From Malurus cyaneus samueli (lineage: Eukaryota > Chordata > Aves > Passeriformes > Maluridae): a stretch of 64,000 nucleotides of DNA. This document shows positions 1-12,380 of this stretch, piece by piece. The DNA lies in the NCBI GenBank assembly GCA_009741485.1, contig CM019220.1, forward strand, positions 1,041,781-1,105,780. Reading direction: 5' to 3'. The position numbers and the translations under genes are program-made. The notes beneath the pieces are model-generated. The model saw nothing but the letters and a program-made list of their open reading frames with translations, ran no database searches and was not told where the DNA came from. Position 1 is the first letter of the stretch, and every line of letters starts with the position of its first letter.

Positions 1-1010
1 AGAGTTTGAAAAGTGGTGAATTCTTCTCGCTGAAACGCCGGAGAATGGCAGATTGTGCAAGAGCTCTTAAAAAGATGGAAAAAGGGGGGATCAGTAATGA
101 TTCTGTGTGTTTGCTGTCTTGAGAAACAGGCTGGGAATGAACTGTTCCCTGCTCTGGGCTCTTGTTGAACAAACCCTTCTCCTGGATGTTTTCAACCCAC
201 TTCCAAGGGAAATTTTCCCATCCTACTCAAGAGCATCAAAATCTGAAAGAAGGATGAGAAGATGCTGTAATTCAAAATCATGTGAAATATTGAGAATAAT
301 TTCAGTTAATTATTAACTTTTCTGCAGTTCCTGGCCGTCCTTTCTTCTGGTACAGGGAGCAGGTTTGGGAGGCACCTCCTGATTTTTTCCCCTGGATTTC
401 TTGTGGCACAGGCAATTCCCTGTTCCCTCCTGCAGGAAATCACCCCAAATCACAGCTCCCCACGTGGATTTGGTGCTGTGATCATGCAAATCTGTGCAGA
501 GCAATTTGCTTTCTCCTTCCAAAATCTGACACAAAACACAGAGGGAGGGCTATTTTGGGAGTCCAGAGAATTTTCCTTCCTCTCCATTCCCTACCCTGAG
601 CAATAAGAGATTGAAACCTTCCCATGAAAATCAGGAAAATTGGGATTGATTGACTGACAGTTTCCCATGAAAAAATTTTGGTGGATGATCCCAACTCTTA
701 AAGATGTTATAAACTCACAGAAATTAAACTTCTTTTTCAGGGGGATGGTCTCTGTTCTTCAAAACGTAATAGTTTTCATTGTCCATATAAAGGCTCTGAG
801 CTTTTCTCAGGATTTTTTCTGAATTTCCTCTGTATTTTTTTTTTTTTATTTTTTTTCCAGTGAAGCTTCTGGGTTGGAAATGAGAAGTGTGGCTCGAGGT
901 CTGGTGATTAAAGGGAGCTTTAAATGTGTGAAACATATCTCACAATTAAAGTCTGCACAGGGAGAGCAGTTAATATCACAATTAACCTTTGCTAAAATGC
1001 CCACGATACT

Positions 1011-2220
1011 CTATTCTATTTTATTTGATTAGAATTATTATAGTGCATATAGAAATATAATAAATGCAATTAATATAATTCAACATCTATTTTTCTGGTG
1101 TAATAAATCCAAGTTTGGGATGTACATCACTAGAAAAACAACCATGAGAAATTAAGCTGCGTTTTGCTCACCTGATTTTGGGCCTTATTTAAATCTGGTC
1201 AAAGATCCCAGGAAGAAATTTCAGTGGTGGGGGCAAAGAGTCATGGGGGAGAAAAATTAAAAAAGAATATCTAATTTATTGATTATTGTGCCAGGACTGG
1301 GTCTTCAATGTGAAAAGAGTGGAGCTGGGAGAGAGCCGTGACACGAGTGCAGGCTGGAGATGAATTCCCCTGGAGAAGGGAAAGGGATCCAGGGAGAGCT
1401 CAGAGCCCCTTTTGGGCCTGAAGGGGCTCCAGGAGAGCTGGAGAGGGACTGGGGCAAGGATGGAGGGACAGGACCCAGGAATGGGGTCACACTGCCAGAG
1501 GGCAGGATGGGTGGGATATTGGGAATTGGGAATTGTTCCTGGGAGGGCTGGGATGGAATTCCACCCCGGATCCCTGAAATGTCAAGGCCAGGCTGGAGCA
1601 CCGGACAGTGGGAAATGTCCCTGCCCATGGCAGGGGTAACTGGATGAGATTTAAATCCTTTCTGCCCAATCCACTCTGGGATTTTTTGATCATCCCACGT
1701 CACCCAGCTTGGGATGGGATCAGGCCAGTTTGGAACTGGACATCAACTCCAGATCCTTTTGTCTTTAATTAGGAATTTTTCCCTCTCTCTAAATGGTCTG
1801 GAAGATTCCAAATATCCAGGCACAATCACTTTCACTCCCACTATTTATGGAAGGGGTTTCCTCTCAGTGAAATCGGAGCAGTTTTGAAGAGAGAAATAAC
1901 CTGGGACGCATCTATGGAATAATACACTGAAATACTGAAGGGAAAGAGGAATTTTCTCTGAGATAAACACTGATCCTGTCAATTCTGTTTGAGCAGAGCT
2001 GAGGGAACTCAGCTGAGCAACTCAGAGTCAGAAAACCTAACAGGAGACTCAGGAGAGCTCCAGGAAGGAGCTTCATTTCTCATGGTTGTTTTTCTGTGGT
2101 GATGTACAGCCCAAACTTGGATTTATTACACCAGAAAAATAGATATTGTATTGTATTAATTGTATTTATTATATATGCACTATAATAAATCTAATCAAAT
2201 AGAATAAAATGAATAGAATA
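1011..2220. repeat. Large inverted repeat, ~140 bp arms (left copy)
   Basis: The left arm (about 1,011-1,152) is the reverse complement of the right arm (about 2,074-2,220), roughly 90% identical by eye. Both arms contain the block TAATAAATCCAAGTTTGGGA or its complement, and both run outward into TATTC/GAATA-type repeats. The ~920 bp between them holds a CR1 fragment. It could be a fold-back or MITE-like DNA element with long terminal inverted repeats and a nested CR1, or an inverted local duplication. I see no clear target-site duplication, because the outer edges are simple repeat. Confidence 0.75.
1305..1690 (+). mobile_element. CR1 LINE 3' fragment (left copy)
   Basis: A 5'-truncated CR1 fragment covering the end of ORF2 and the 3' region. 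Family signatures are GGGGCTCCAGGAGAGCTGG, the GTCCAAGGCCAGGCTGGA-type block (one base lost here) and CCCTGCCCATGGCAGGGG. The 5' part is garbled relative to the right copy at 15,117. The same subfamily recurs at 33,674, 35,143 and 57,127. Non-functional. Confidence 0.88.
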
Positions 2221-2361
2221 GAATAGAAATGAGTAGAATAGAATAGAATATTGTAGGAATTTTTACATTTTCTGACTGGTTTGCATTTATATCTGGATTT
2301 TTGAGAGATCTTCATTATGACTGGAACTTGACTGTGAAAATAGTTGGGTTTTTATCTATAT

Positions 2362-2480
2362 CCATCTCTGGGAGTGTCCAAAGCCAGGCTGGACAATTGG
2401 GACAGTGGAAAATGTCCCTGCCCACGCCCAGGAATGAGCTGAGCCTTAAGGTCCCTTCCAACCCAACAATTCCATGATTT
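2362..2480 (+). mobile_element. CR1 3' end (left copy)
   Basis: Short CR1 3' terminus: GGGAGTGTCCAAAGCCAGG, then GTCCCTTCCAACCCAACAAT and an ATTCCATGATT tail typical of CR1. Its copy is at 16,205-16,327. Confidence 0.85.
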
Positions 2481-2729
2481 TATCGTGGTTTTATCTGAAA
2501 TAGGGAACATCATCCACTCACATTGCCATCATTTTCTATTCTTTTTTTTTTCTGTCTACTTATGTTATTTCCCACTACAATACCCAAATGCCAAAATCTT
2601 TCTGGTCTATTACTTCATTGATCTATTACTCAATGACTTTATTACTCAATTACTGAAAAATAAATTTATAAAATACTATTTACCCATGCTACAAACACAA
2701 CAGTGATAATTTTTCATGCGCACAATTTT

Positions 2730-2730
<1 letters not shown>

Positions 2731-2758
<28 letters not shown>
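2731..2758. repeat. Poly-T tract (T28)
   Basis: A run of 28 T. The equivalent site in the right copy is where the N at 16,604 sits, so this homopolymer probably caused the assembly break there. Confidence 0.95.
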
Positions 2759-2762
<4 letters not shown>

Positions 2763-3221
2763 GCATTTCTAGAGCTGTGAAAAATAAGGAAGCACTGCTT
2801 TGATAAACAGAGGAAGCAAAAATGTTTAAAGCAGTTTGTTGAAGACCACGTAGGAAATCTCATTTTTTTAGCAATGGTCTATGGGCTCATCAGCCTCTGA
2901 GTATTTGAGAAATTCTGGGCAAAATTGTGCCTTAAAGGCACAGCTCTGAAGTGATATCCGTGTGGAAGGAAGGGAGACCTAAGAACAAAAAAGCCTTTTT
3001 CGTTTGGAGTTCACTTTGTAATATCTGGGAAGCACATTTTGCAGTGGGAAGGCTGCCAAAAGCCTGGCTGTGTAGTAAATAAACATTTTGGGGAAAAGCT
3101 GGCTGGAGAAGATGGCTGGGAAGGAGGATCCTGAATTTCTCTTTATTCTTTTATCTCTTCACTTTAATTCTGACTTGCATGTGGCACTTTTATCTGAATG
3201 GTGGAAAATGGACAAGTTGAT

Positions 3222-3362
3222 CCTTCTGGATCCCTGGAAGTGCCAAGGCCAGGTGGAACGGGGTTTGGAGCACCCTGGCTGGGATGGTGGAAATGTCCCT
3301 GACATGGTAGGGGTGGGATGGGATGGGATTTTGGTCCTTTTCCAACCCAAACCTTCCTATTC
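3222..3362 (+). mobile_element. CR1 3' end (left copy)
   Basis: CR1 3' terminus starting GGATCCCTGGAAGTGCCAAG and ending TTCCAACCCAAACCTTCCTA. Short frames on both strands over this segment are CR1 readthrough. Copy at 17,021-17,160. Confidence 0.87.
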
Positions 3363-4235
3363 AAATCAAATTAACCAATATCCTGCCATGGCTGATGATG
3401 CTGCTCTGAAATGAGCTCTGAGAAAGCCCCATCCCACATGGAGAGAGCAGTAAATCCTAACACGGGAGTGGGATCTGCTTCAGGAGTGGAATTGTCACAC
3501 ACAGAAGGGGAAAAAAAGTGAATTTTTAGCTTAATGGGATCACAAAATGTGCCTTGGGAGAGGTCAGACTCCAATATCTGCTGTGCTCTGAGGATATTTG
3601 GGATTCTGCTGACAAACAGGATGCCAGGATCCCTTCCCTGGCTCCGGTTATCCAAGTTATTGAATTGTGATCAATAAATCCACTCGGTTTGATCAAACCG
3701 TGCTTCGGGTGATGGATCCCGCCTGGCAGAGCTCCTCGTTCGGTAACTGCTGGAATTTAAATGTTTCCATCATCCCTGGAAGTTTCCCTGAGGGTTGTCC
3801 TGAAGGATGCTCAGCCCCGCAGATTTGGAGCTGGGTTTTCCCAGGCTCTCGCAATCCTGGGATGCTGGAGCCAGGAGCTGATTCCAACACGGGAATTATA
3901 GAGGAATTATTAGGAATAACAGAGCCCTGCTCACCACAAAAAAACCCAGGTGGAGAGAACCGCATCTCATTTCACTTTCCTCACCATTTTTTTAGGGAGA
4001 AGATAACCCTAAAACCCTTTTGCCAGGCCATAAATAAATAAACAATCAAACTCGGGAGCTGCAGCATCCCGCTGTGCCTGAATAGGCAGTGAAAACAAAC
4101 GAAAAGCAGCTTTTTTTTTTTCTCTCCCCTCCTCTGCAGAGCTCTGCCAATTGATACCGGGCTGGGAATATTAACACATGCCCGCTCCAAAACGTGATAC
4201 CCTTTGGGGTCTTGGAGATGAGCTCCTCTGAAGTG

Positions 4236-4276
<41 letters not shown>

Positions 4277-5887
4277 CTTCTCAGCTGCCTGACAAGGTTT
4301 TTGGCTCCACTTCAGTCTGGTAAGGAGACAGCTGCTCAACTTCTGACACAAGTGAAGAAAATTGATGAGATGCCATCTCCAAAATTCCCTTTTTCCTGGC
4401 AGGCGCTTCGAGGCTGAGTGCTAGGAGTCACTCAAAGGTTTGGGATTTTTTTTATAAACCGTAGTAGGGCAGGATTTGGGGTTTGCTTTCTTGGCTGGGC
4501 TGTTTCTAATAATGCTCAACAAATACACAGGGATGGAATCTTTGGGAACACAAACAAGGATCACAGAATTTACACTTCCATTTACCCAGCTTGCTTGCTG
4601 CTGGGTGCTGAATGATATCCATGGGTTTGCATAATGCTGAGCAATTTATTTATGTCTGTTTGTCATGGAAATGCAGGGGAAAGAATCTCCAGGGAGGGGT
4701 CTGTAAGGAGGGTTTTTTTGGGGGTGTTTCCTTGGGTTTGGGTCCTCCTGGGGTATTCCTTTTTGTGTGACCAAGAGGAACAATGGCATCATCTCCCAAA
4801 TTTGATTGAACTGTGATGTTCCCCTGTTCCTCTTTCGAGTGGGAGAGCCTGGAGATGCTCTCAGGATTCTGAAGGCCACTCGTTACAAGGAAAATGTGTT
4901 TATTTTTCAGCTGAGCCCAAAGGAAACTCCTCTCATTGTGCTTCTCTGCCACGGCTTTCCTGCTCCTCAGGATAACACAAACTGCATTTTCCACCTTGTT
5001 CCTCTTGAACTGTTTCCTCCAAATCTCATCTACAAAGACCTCAGCTGTGCAAAGTGCACCTTCAGCCCTGCCTGGCTGAAAAAAAATACTAAAAAAATAT
5101 TAAATTTATTACATTTTTATCCTGTTACATTAGAAATAAATCCCTGTGCTAGTCCAGCTTTGGACTTTATGCCACTTCATGATTATTGTGGCAAGGGGTT
5201 TGGGTTTGACACACGGTTTGCTGTTCCCTTTCAAACCTCCCTGGAAAAGCAGCCATGGAAAGCTCTGAATAATGCACACAGCATATGCTGCCTGTCTCTC
5301 AGAGGGAACGAAGAACCTGACAGCAATTTGCATTTCTGGAGCTGAAGAAAGAGAGGCAGAAAACTTTAGGGAGGAGTTTTTTGGGACTTGGAGGTCAAAC
5401 GAAGAAGAGGAGTTCAGAGAGGCTCCAGCAGAGATGGGAGTTGGATGGAGAACAGAGGATGTGCCCAGAGCAGGCCTGAATGAAATATAATCCATTTGAT
5501 GTCACTGTGAGTTCAGAAAGACATCATTTTTCTTGGGATGGCAAAACTTGTGTCCCATTTGGCAAACTCAGAGGAGCAGGCACAGGATCTTCTGGTTATC
5601 CATGCAGGGAAATGCAGGAAAGGAGCTGCTTTTGAGTTCTTATGGCTGTAAGGGACAGCTCTGTGCTCCCCTGGGCTCTGTTTTCCTTGTTAGAGGTGGG
5701 GTTATTAATTAGCATCAATTTTCATTACTTTCTGCTGTTGTTATGTAGCATTGCCTAAATTCTTGTGGGAGATGGGCAATTCCATGGCAGCAGCAGGAAG
5801 TAGAACACACAGTGGTAAAATATTTTTTAATTTATTATTTTTTCCTTGTTCATTGAAGATAGGTAAAAAAGCCTTAACAAAAAATGA
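3363..5887. other. Non-coding stretch, no gene seen (copy at 17,161-19,690)
   Basis: Apart from the T40 tract nothing is identified. The longest frame (4,806-5,345, plus strand, 179 codons) is broken in the right copy by a one-base difference near 18,835 (CTACAAAAG against CTACAAAG), and it has no recognisable domain. It is treated as a chance frame. Confidence 0.6.
4237..4276. repeat. Poly-T tract (T40)
   Basis: Forty consecutive T. The right copy has T33 at 18,036-18,068 followed by CTTTTTCC, so length differs between copies. It could be the tail of an old minus-strand retroposed sequence, but no retrogene is recognisable in the sequence to its right. Confidence 0.93.
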
Positions 5888-6090
5888 TGGAATCATGGAA
5901 TAGTTTGAGTTGGAAGGAGCTGAAAGTTATCCCATCCCATCCCACCCCCTACATGGGCAGGACACCTTCCATTATCCCAGGCTGCTCCAAACCCCAATGT
6001 CCAGCCTGGCCTTGGGCACTGCCGGGATCCAGGGGTCCACAGCTCCCTGTGCCAGGGCCTCCCCACACAGAATAATTTCTTCCCAATATC
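5888..6090 (-). mobile_element. CR1 3' fragment (left copy)
   Basis: Reverse-complement CR1: opens with GGAATCATGGAATAGTTTG, the complement of the CR1 3' tail, then GGGCAGGACACC and CCAGCCTGGCCTTGGGCACT, and runs into CAGGGCCTCCCCACAC near the ORF2 end. Copy at 19,691-19,903. Confidence 0.9.
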
Positions 6091-6904
6091 AAATTCCATA
6101 TTTAAGCCTGACTGTAATTAATCCAGTATTTTGTGGAGGTAACCAAACACAGTCTAATGAGCAACTCTGAGAGAAGAATGTTGAACAGCAAATAAGTGAG
6201 ATTTGCTTTTGGCTTTTTTTTTTTAATAAATAAATTAATTTACAAATCAAATATTGTCACCCCAAACCCTGTTTCCACTTCCATTCTTCGTTGTAAATGA
6301 GTAACGGGCCAACCAAAATTGCTGTTTTTCTGAGGAATTTTTGGGTGAACACTCAGTCAGCTCCTGAAATGACATTTGGAGGTGGCTGCTCCGTGTCCAG
6401 GAGGGCTGAGGGGACTCTGCTGTCCCTCCCTTCCTCATCCCAACAGCACCAACGCTGCATCCATCGGTGACTGACGTGGGATATTCTAGGACTGTATTCA
6501 CTGGAAGTCAGTTTTCTTTTCATCTCAAACAAATCATTTTTGTTGTTGTTTTTGTTGTGTGTGATGTGTTTTTCCAGCTGAGCTTTCCCGAGCGGAGGGC
6601 TCAGTTTGGAGCTCGTGCAGGTGGGAGCACAGGACTCGTGCCGAACTTACCTTGTTTAAAATATTCCCCCAGCTCCTTTGTCTCTTGGCAACTGCAAAAA
6701 ATAACTCCATCAAGAATAAACCTGCAAACAAGGGCGAAAAAGCAGAACTGTGTGTGAAGACATGAAATACACTCGTTTAAATAGCGCTGGAAAGCTATTT
6801 CCTCCCCTGTACCCTTCCAAGGCTGGGATGATGTGCTCTGATTCTTAAACACCAATCCTGACTTGAATAAATTCAGAGGTTTCATCTGTGCCGAGCTGCA
6901 AATT

Positions 6905-7260
6905 GCTGGGATGGTAATACCTGGGTATTTTATGGCACATCCTTAAGTCAATAGGCAAAAGGGTTTCGGAATAAAAGCCTTAAAATTACCTCATGAATTA
7001 TTAACTCTTCCCTCTATTACCTTTGAATTATAAAAGCCTGGAAAAATAGGAAGGAGAATTGAAAAGCATCCATCTCAGGTTCTCTAAAAACTAAATGCCG
7101 ATCATTTGAGCAGTGTACAAATCTTTTATTAAAGATAAAGAGGAAGCCATACTTTTTTATTAACTCGAGGATACGTTCAATCCACATGATTAAAAATCTC
7201 ATTACTAACTCCAGTCAGGGAAGTGATTTATTGCTGAAACCAAATAGGAGGTGTTTTGCT
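6905..7260. promoter_or_regulatory. Candidate conserved non-coding element (left copy)
   Basis: An AT-rich block without repeats, with motifs such as CTCATGAATTATTAACTC, TTTATTAAAGATAAAGAGG and AACTCGAGGATACG. It differs very little between the two copies while the flanks carry many indels. The texture resembles vertebrate developmental enhancers, but conservation cannot be shown from one genome. Confidence 0.35.
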
Positions 7261-8728
7261 GCCCAAAGCTGTATTTATGGTGAAAAAAAACCTCTCAGTT
7301 TTTATCTCCTTCTCTGGGTTAGGTATTTCTAAGGGTGGATTGGGTTTTCCTGGCAATGATGGGATTTCACTCCACCAGCAGCTGAAATGCTGCTACCTTA
7401 AGAGAGAAGCCTGAAATGAAATTACAGGTACCAAGATAACAATTTCCTCTAGCAAATTCAGCTGGAGCAAATGATTTTGTCTGATTAGGTAATAGGATGT
7501 GCAGGGAAAAAAAAAAAAAAAGAAAAAGAAAAAATCAGGATTTTACACATAGTTACCATTCAAAGGGAGCTAATTCTGTAAAGCAAGTGTAGGTATTTTA
7601 GGGATTCTTTGCATGCCACATATACTAATATTTCCTGAGCACTATAGTAGGGATGTTCTGCTCAAAAGGAGCCCTTGAAGTCTCATTTTACAATGACAAA
7701 AATACCATCAACCCAATGACATTTTTTTCCCAGAAATACCATCCCACTTAGGGAGATTGGCTTACAGAGCACAGGTAATATTTTTGCCCTGCTATACCTG
7801 AAACAGGTCAAATATTTTGTGTTGTGCCTCGTCCTCCATGTCTCAAACACTGAATTATGCCCAGCACAACTTCCAGGACTATTTATATCCCACCCTACGA
7901 CGCGAAATGGAGATAATACTGAATTTATTTACGTCACAGCAGCTGTGGAGAAACTGGGTTAGACACACTTGCAACATAAAGACAAGACATTAAATGATGC
8001 CATCAATTCCTGCAAGCCAGCAGAAATAGCTGTTCTCTTCGCTGATCCCCATGCCTGGATGGCTCCCAAGGCTGAGCTCTGGTTTTTGCACATCCCACAG
8101 GAAGTTTGGATTCTCTCCTGCGCCGGGGGTGGAAAATTCCTGCTATTATGGTGACAGGTGCAATAGGTATTGAAACGTAAACCTTTCCCTGCTCCTGGGG
8201 AACATATTGCCAGTCCTGGGCTCCGCTCCAGAGGGGTGTTTTGGGAGGAATTACAGATCTTGAGGTAGGAAACAGTTCTGGAAATAGGTTGCCTTCAAAA
8301 AATTGGCAGCTTTTCAGCTGTTGAGAATGTTAGGAGTGGGGAGGATGGAGCTGGAGCAGCAGGAGGAGGGAGGATTGGGAAGCAGTTAAAAGATTGTGGA
8401 TTGTAAAGGTGTGGGAGGGATCTGGTCACTCATGGAGGGGTTCCTGTGGCAGTGAAACCACGATAAATGGGTTTTTGGACACCTTTACTCATCTCCTCGT
8501 TGTATTTCCCTCTGGATTCTGGGTTTGGTGCTCTGAACAACACCACTCTACTCACCAACCTCAATTATTAAAACATAACCAGGGTGTGAGAGTTTCCCAT
8601 TTCTTGGTTTAAAACTGTCCTGAAGATCTCAGGGGAGACCCAATCTAAAACACCGTGTGGGTGAGGTGCTGATGGATTTTAGGGGACTCTTTCCAGAGGG
8701 GTGGATGCAAAAGCTGTTTTCTAGTGAG
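7261..8728. other. Non-coding stretch, no gene seen (copy at 21,088-22,561)
   Basis: It contains an A-rich tract at about 7,507-7,535 (21,337-21,364 in the right copy, with a different A/G pattern) and an AT-rich segment around 7,540-7,960. No repeat family or exon is recognised. Confidence 0.6.
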
Positions 8729-8870
8729 AATCATGGAATCACAGAATGTTTGGTTTGAAGGGTTCTTAAGATCATCTCATTCACTCTGTGCCATGGGCAG
8801 GGACACCTTTTACCACCCAGACTGCTCCCACCCTGTCCAACCTGGCCTTGGACACTTCCAGGGATGGACA
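8729..8870 (-). mobile_element. CR1 3' end (left copy)
   Basis: Minus-strand CR1 3' end: AATCATGGAATCACAGAATG, then CCATGGGCAGGGACACC and CCTGGCCTTGGACACTTCCA. Several single bases are missing compared with 22,562-22,709. Confidence 0.88.
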
Positions 8871-11800
8871 GGCAGATGTTCTCTGGAATATCTGAAGGAG
8901 GACATCCTCAGCTTCCAGAAGACCTGGGAATTCTGGGGAGATGTCAGCAGGGCACTCTCAGCGTGTCCCTCAGGCTGGGGTGGTTTGCAGTAAATTTGCT
9001 TTGTGAATTCACTGGGAAAGCCTTCATTGTGCCATGAAAATGTGTCTTCAACTCAAGAAGTTCTGGGATATCAGCAATTAGAGGTGAGGGTCATCTTCAT
9101 CATCTTAGGCCTGTGCTGATTAAACCATGTGGCTTTGTTGGAAAGAGCTGAGCAAAAAAGTGCCACCAAACCATCTTCTGAAAAATCTCCCTTCAATCTC
9201 TCTCCAAAGTGGCTTTGTTGTCACAGTTTTGGCAGTTGAGGGAGGCTCCTCAAGACAACAAGAACTTGTTTGCTCTGGAAAATATGCTTTTCTTCTTTTT
9301 TCTTCCTCCATTTGCACACAAGAGCTGTTAAGTGTTCGCTCCCATCTGGAAGGTAAAATCTCCCTCGGAAACCTCCTCATCCTGGTGAATGGAACAGCAC
9401 AAGAGGAGGTGACAATGAACACACCCAACATCTGATAGTGATTAATGTTCAGATCCTGCTTTCTCACACGGGGGAATTTTTGAATGTAAATCCATTTGAT
9501 GTCAATATCTGCTCAGCCTGAATCCTTCAGGATTCCTCCAGCTCTTGAAGGAAAGTGTTTTAGTTGGGTTGGGAATGTTGTGTCCACATTTCCCCGCTTA
9601 GGGAGGACCCTCAGCACCAATGTTTTTCTCTGTTGGGATGCTGCTGTTGGATGTCAGTGCTCACTAATCAAACTTCTTCCTACATATTGAGAAAAAAAAA
9701 ACATTAATTAGACAAAATTAATTTAAAAAATATATTCTAATGAATAAACGTTGAATGGGATGTCTGCTCGCTTTGGAGCTGATACGTATTTTGCTTTCAG
9801 GAATATTCTTGGCAACTCACAGATATTTGCCCAAATTCTGCAATCTGGGTTTCATCTGCTAGGCCCTGATTTTTTTTTTTCTGCATCAATCCTGGTGAGT
9901 TTGCATTTGTGCTTTGGCTTGAGTTTAACTTTACTACGCTGTAACTGCGATTAAATTTATCATGAAGGTTATCGGAAAATCCGCTCTGGAGAATCTGAGG
10001 GAAAGACAACAGCTTGAAAAAGAACAGAAAAAAAAAATCCCAGAGCTAAATAGGCACCCAAATAGTCTGTCTAACAACTATCAAAGTGATAAGTTTGGAT
10101 TAGGGTCTAATTTACAGCTTTCTATATATTGTAACTTTTCCTGGAACACCAAGGCGATGTCAATGATTTGACACTGCTTTCAAAAGTACAATTACAGTAT
10201 ATTCCACAGAAGAGTTACGTTTCACAGGAGCCCTTTGTTAGGCTTGGCAAGAAGTTTGACACAGCTTGGTTCTGAGCTGAGTATTTAATTTTTTCCCCCC
10301 AAACATGTTCAATAGGATGCTCGGAAGACAAAAAGTGCATCTATCTAAACAGCATTTAATTGTATTTATTTGTGTCCTTGCGCCTGTATTTTAGGTTTTT
10401 TTTATCTTGTTCTGTATTTCTTGTGCAGAGATTGGGAAGTAAGAGAAGTTTTCCAGGTCGAGCTGGAATATGTGGCAGATCTGAAGAGGTGCCTCTCTAT
10501 AGGTGGTGACAACTCAAGAACACCACGGGCCCCTAAAAACAGAGCTGTGAAGAGGAGCGTGGCGTTGAAAGGGGATTAAAATGTGAATTTCTGTGAATGT
10601 TTGCACCCTGTGAGAACAGATCCCTCCCGATCTGTGCTCTTTGTGTGAGAGGGGCTCTTTGTTCAGCCTTTACCTGGGGATTCTCAAATATCCCTGTGGC
10701 TTTTGGGCTGGGTTGGTGTCTTGGTATGAACCCCGGGGCTGTGGATGGTTCTGGCTTTAACCTCACCCTGTGGCAGCACAATTCCTTCCTGAAACTGGGG
10801 CAGGAACAGCAAAGACTGGAGCAGAAAACAATGTAGATAATGTGTATAAAATTCTATATTTTGGGTCTTCCTGCTGTGCTCATCACCCCAAATGCCACAG
10901 CCACAGGGAAATGTTCGTGTTCTGTCATATAAATGAAGTGTGGGGCCATGAAGTGCCTTATCCTTTCTGGGCCATGGCAAAATAAGGGTTTTGTCTAAAA
11001 AAAACCCCACTTAATTATGGTAATCAGTCTTTTTATGGAGAGTTAAGCAGATTAGGCTGGTAAATTGTGATATTTCTAGGTAAATCATGTTGTTTCTTAT
11101 GGAAAACTTCACATCTTTAACTCCTCTGCATTAGGGAAAAGCTAAACCTGCTCAAACCCACCCCTGGTGTTTAAGGTGTTGGAAATTCTCGCAGAATCTT
11201 CTGCCAGCTGATGTTCTGAAGTGGTTTGTGGCTATAAGGGTTTGTGTTGTATTCCAAATTCTCCTGACAGCCCCTTTTCCCTCTCCAGTTTAATACTGGG
11301 GGTGGAAGAACGAGGAGAGCTGCATTTTAATTCCTTTATTTTGGTAAATGTCTGGCAGGAGGGGGTGGAAAATTCCTGTCCCCATCATCAGGACATTCCC
11401 CACAGCTCTGGAGGATCCCTTTTGGGATCTGAAGACTGACTAAGAGGGAAAAAAAAAAGTCACAAACAAGGACTTTTCATGAAACATCACTCCAGGGTAT
11501 ATTTGAGAATCTGAGCAGTAAATTTGGATGATGAGTTCCAAAGTTCAACTGGGAGAATGTGGAAGCTGAATTTCCACTCGTGGTCAGTCCTCTGCTCTTC
11601 ACTGCCCTGCTTTGGGATCCCTATAACCTGCCTGACAGCAGACATTTTGGGTAATTTTAGCATTATCTGGTTCTTTTGGATTTGCTACCCTAAAAGTGAT
11701 ACCGTATTTTGACAGATGGTGTCAGCTTCGTCACAGATCTAAGATGTTTGCGAGGAGATATTTGCTTAAAATACCAAGTTTTGGGGACAAAATGGTGAAA

Positions 11801-12380
11801 ACAAATATTAATAACCCCTGTAATACTGTCTGCAGTAATAAATTCCGTTTATTCTCTTTATTTCCTAATTATTTCTTCAGTTTTCAGCTCTTAGGGATTG
11901 GAGCATGTCATTTACTGGTTCTGAAGGATATTTTCTGGGATGCTTCAGGATCAGAGATCCTGGCTTTGCTTGATTTACTTTAGAGGAATTAGGTGATTCC
12001 TTCAAATTCCCTCCGTGGCATTGCTTTGGTTTAAAGTTGCTAAAGCAGGAGCTTAAGAGGTAATTATAATTAATATTACATCAGGGTTTAGAGCCCTCAG
12101 GCAGGAGCCTCAGCACCATGGTCTTGATTTAAGGGAACATCTTGAATGCATTATTACATCAGATATTAGACCTGCTGTGCCAGGGGATTTATTAGCACCA
12201 GATCTATTTATTTGGGAGAAATTGGGGGTAATGAGGGAAGCTACATGATCAGTTTGTAAATAAATGGATGTTGATTTCAGATAAATGATAGATAAGCTCA
12301 GCCTGGCTCCTGGAGAGATCAGAGCAAATGCTCTGCTGGAGATTCTGCCTTAATTCAGGGATATTTTAGGATACCAGTCC
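8871..12380. other. Non-coding stretch, no gene seen (copy at 22,710-26,255)
   Basis: No mobile element is recognised. A plus-strand open segment at about 10,430-10,579 follows a good acceptor-like tract ending TTGTGCAG (copy at about 24,287-24,440), but the two copies differ by frame-changing indels, so an exon is only a weak possibility. The AT-rich block 10,060-10,330 looks conserved-element-like. Other open frames change between copies. Confidence 0.55.

Larger units (their letters stand above)
1..12380 (+). repeat. Left copy of a ~12.4 kb direct duplication
   Basis: This block matches 13,769-26,255 in the same order and orientation from the shared start TTGAAAAGTGG (about position 6) to the shared end GGATACCAGTCC. 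Landmarks recur in order: five CR1 pieces, the inverted repeat, poly-T tracts and AT-rich blocks. This copy spans 12,375 bp against 12,487 bp for the other, although the right copy has lost about 70 bp at an N. Most differences are single-base losses here, often in G or C runs; at 1,305-1,365 the sequence is scrambled relative to 15,105-15,185. That pattern suggests unpolished long-read sequence more than old biological divergence. A true recent tandem duplication is not excluded. Confidence 0.95.

Noticed and set aside
4237..4276. Poly-T as the tail of a processed pseudogene on the minus strand
   Set aside because: The adjoining sequence does not resemble any gene, and there is no clear target-site duplication.
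4806..5345. 179-codon plus-strand frame in the left copy
   Set aside because: A one-base difference breaks it in the right copy (near 18,835), and no domain is recognisable.
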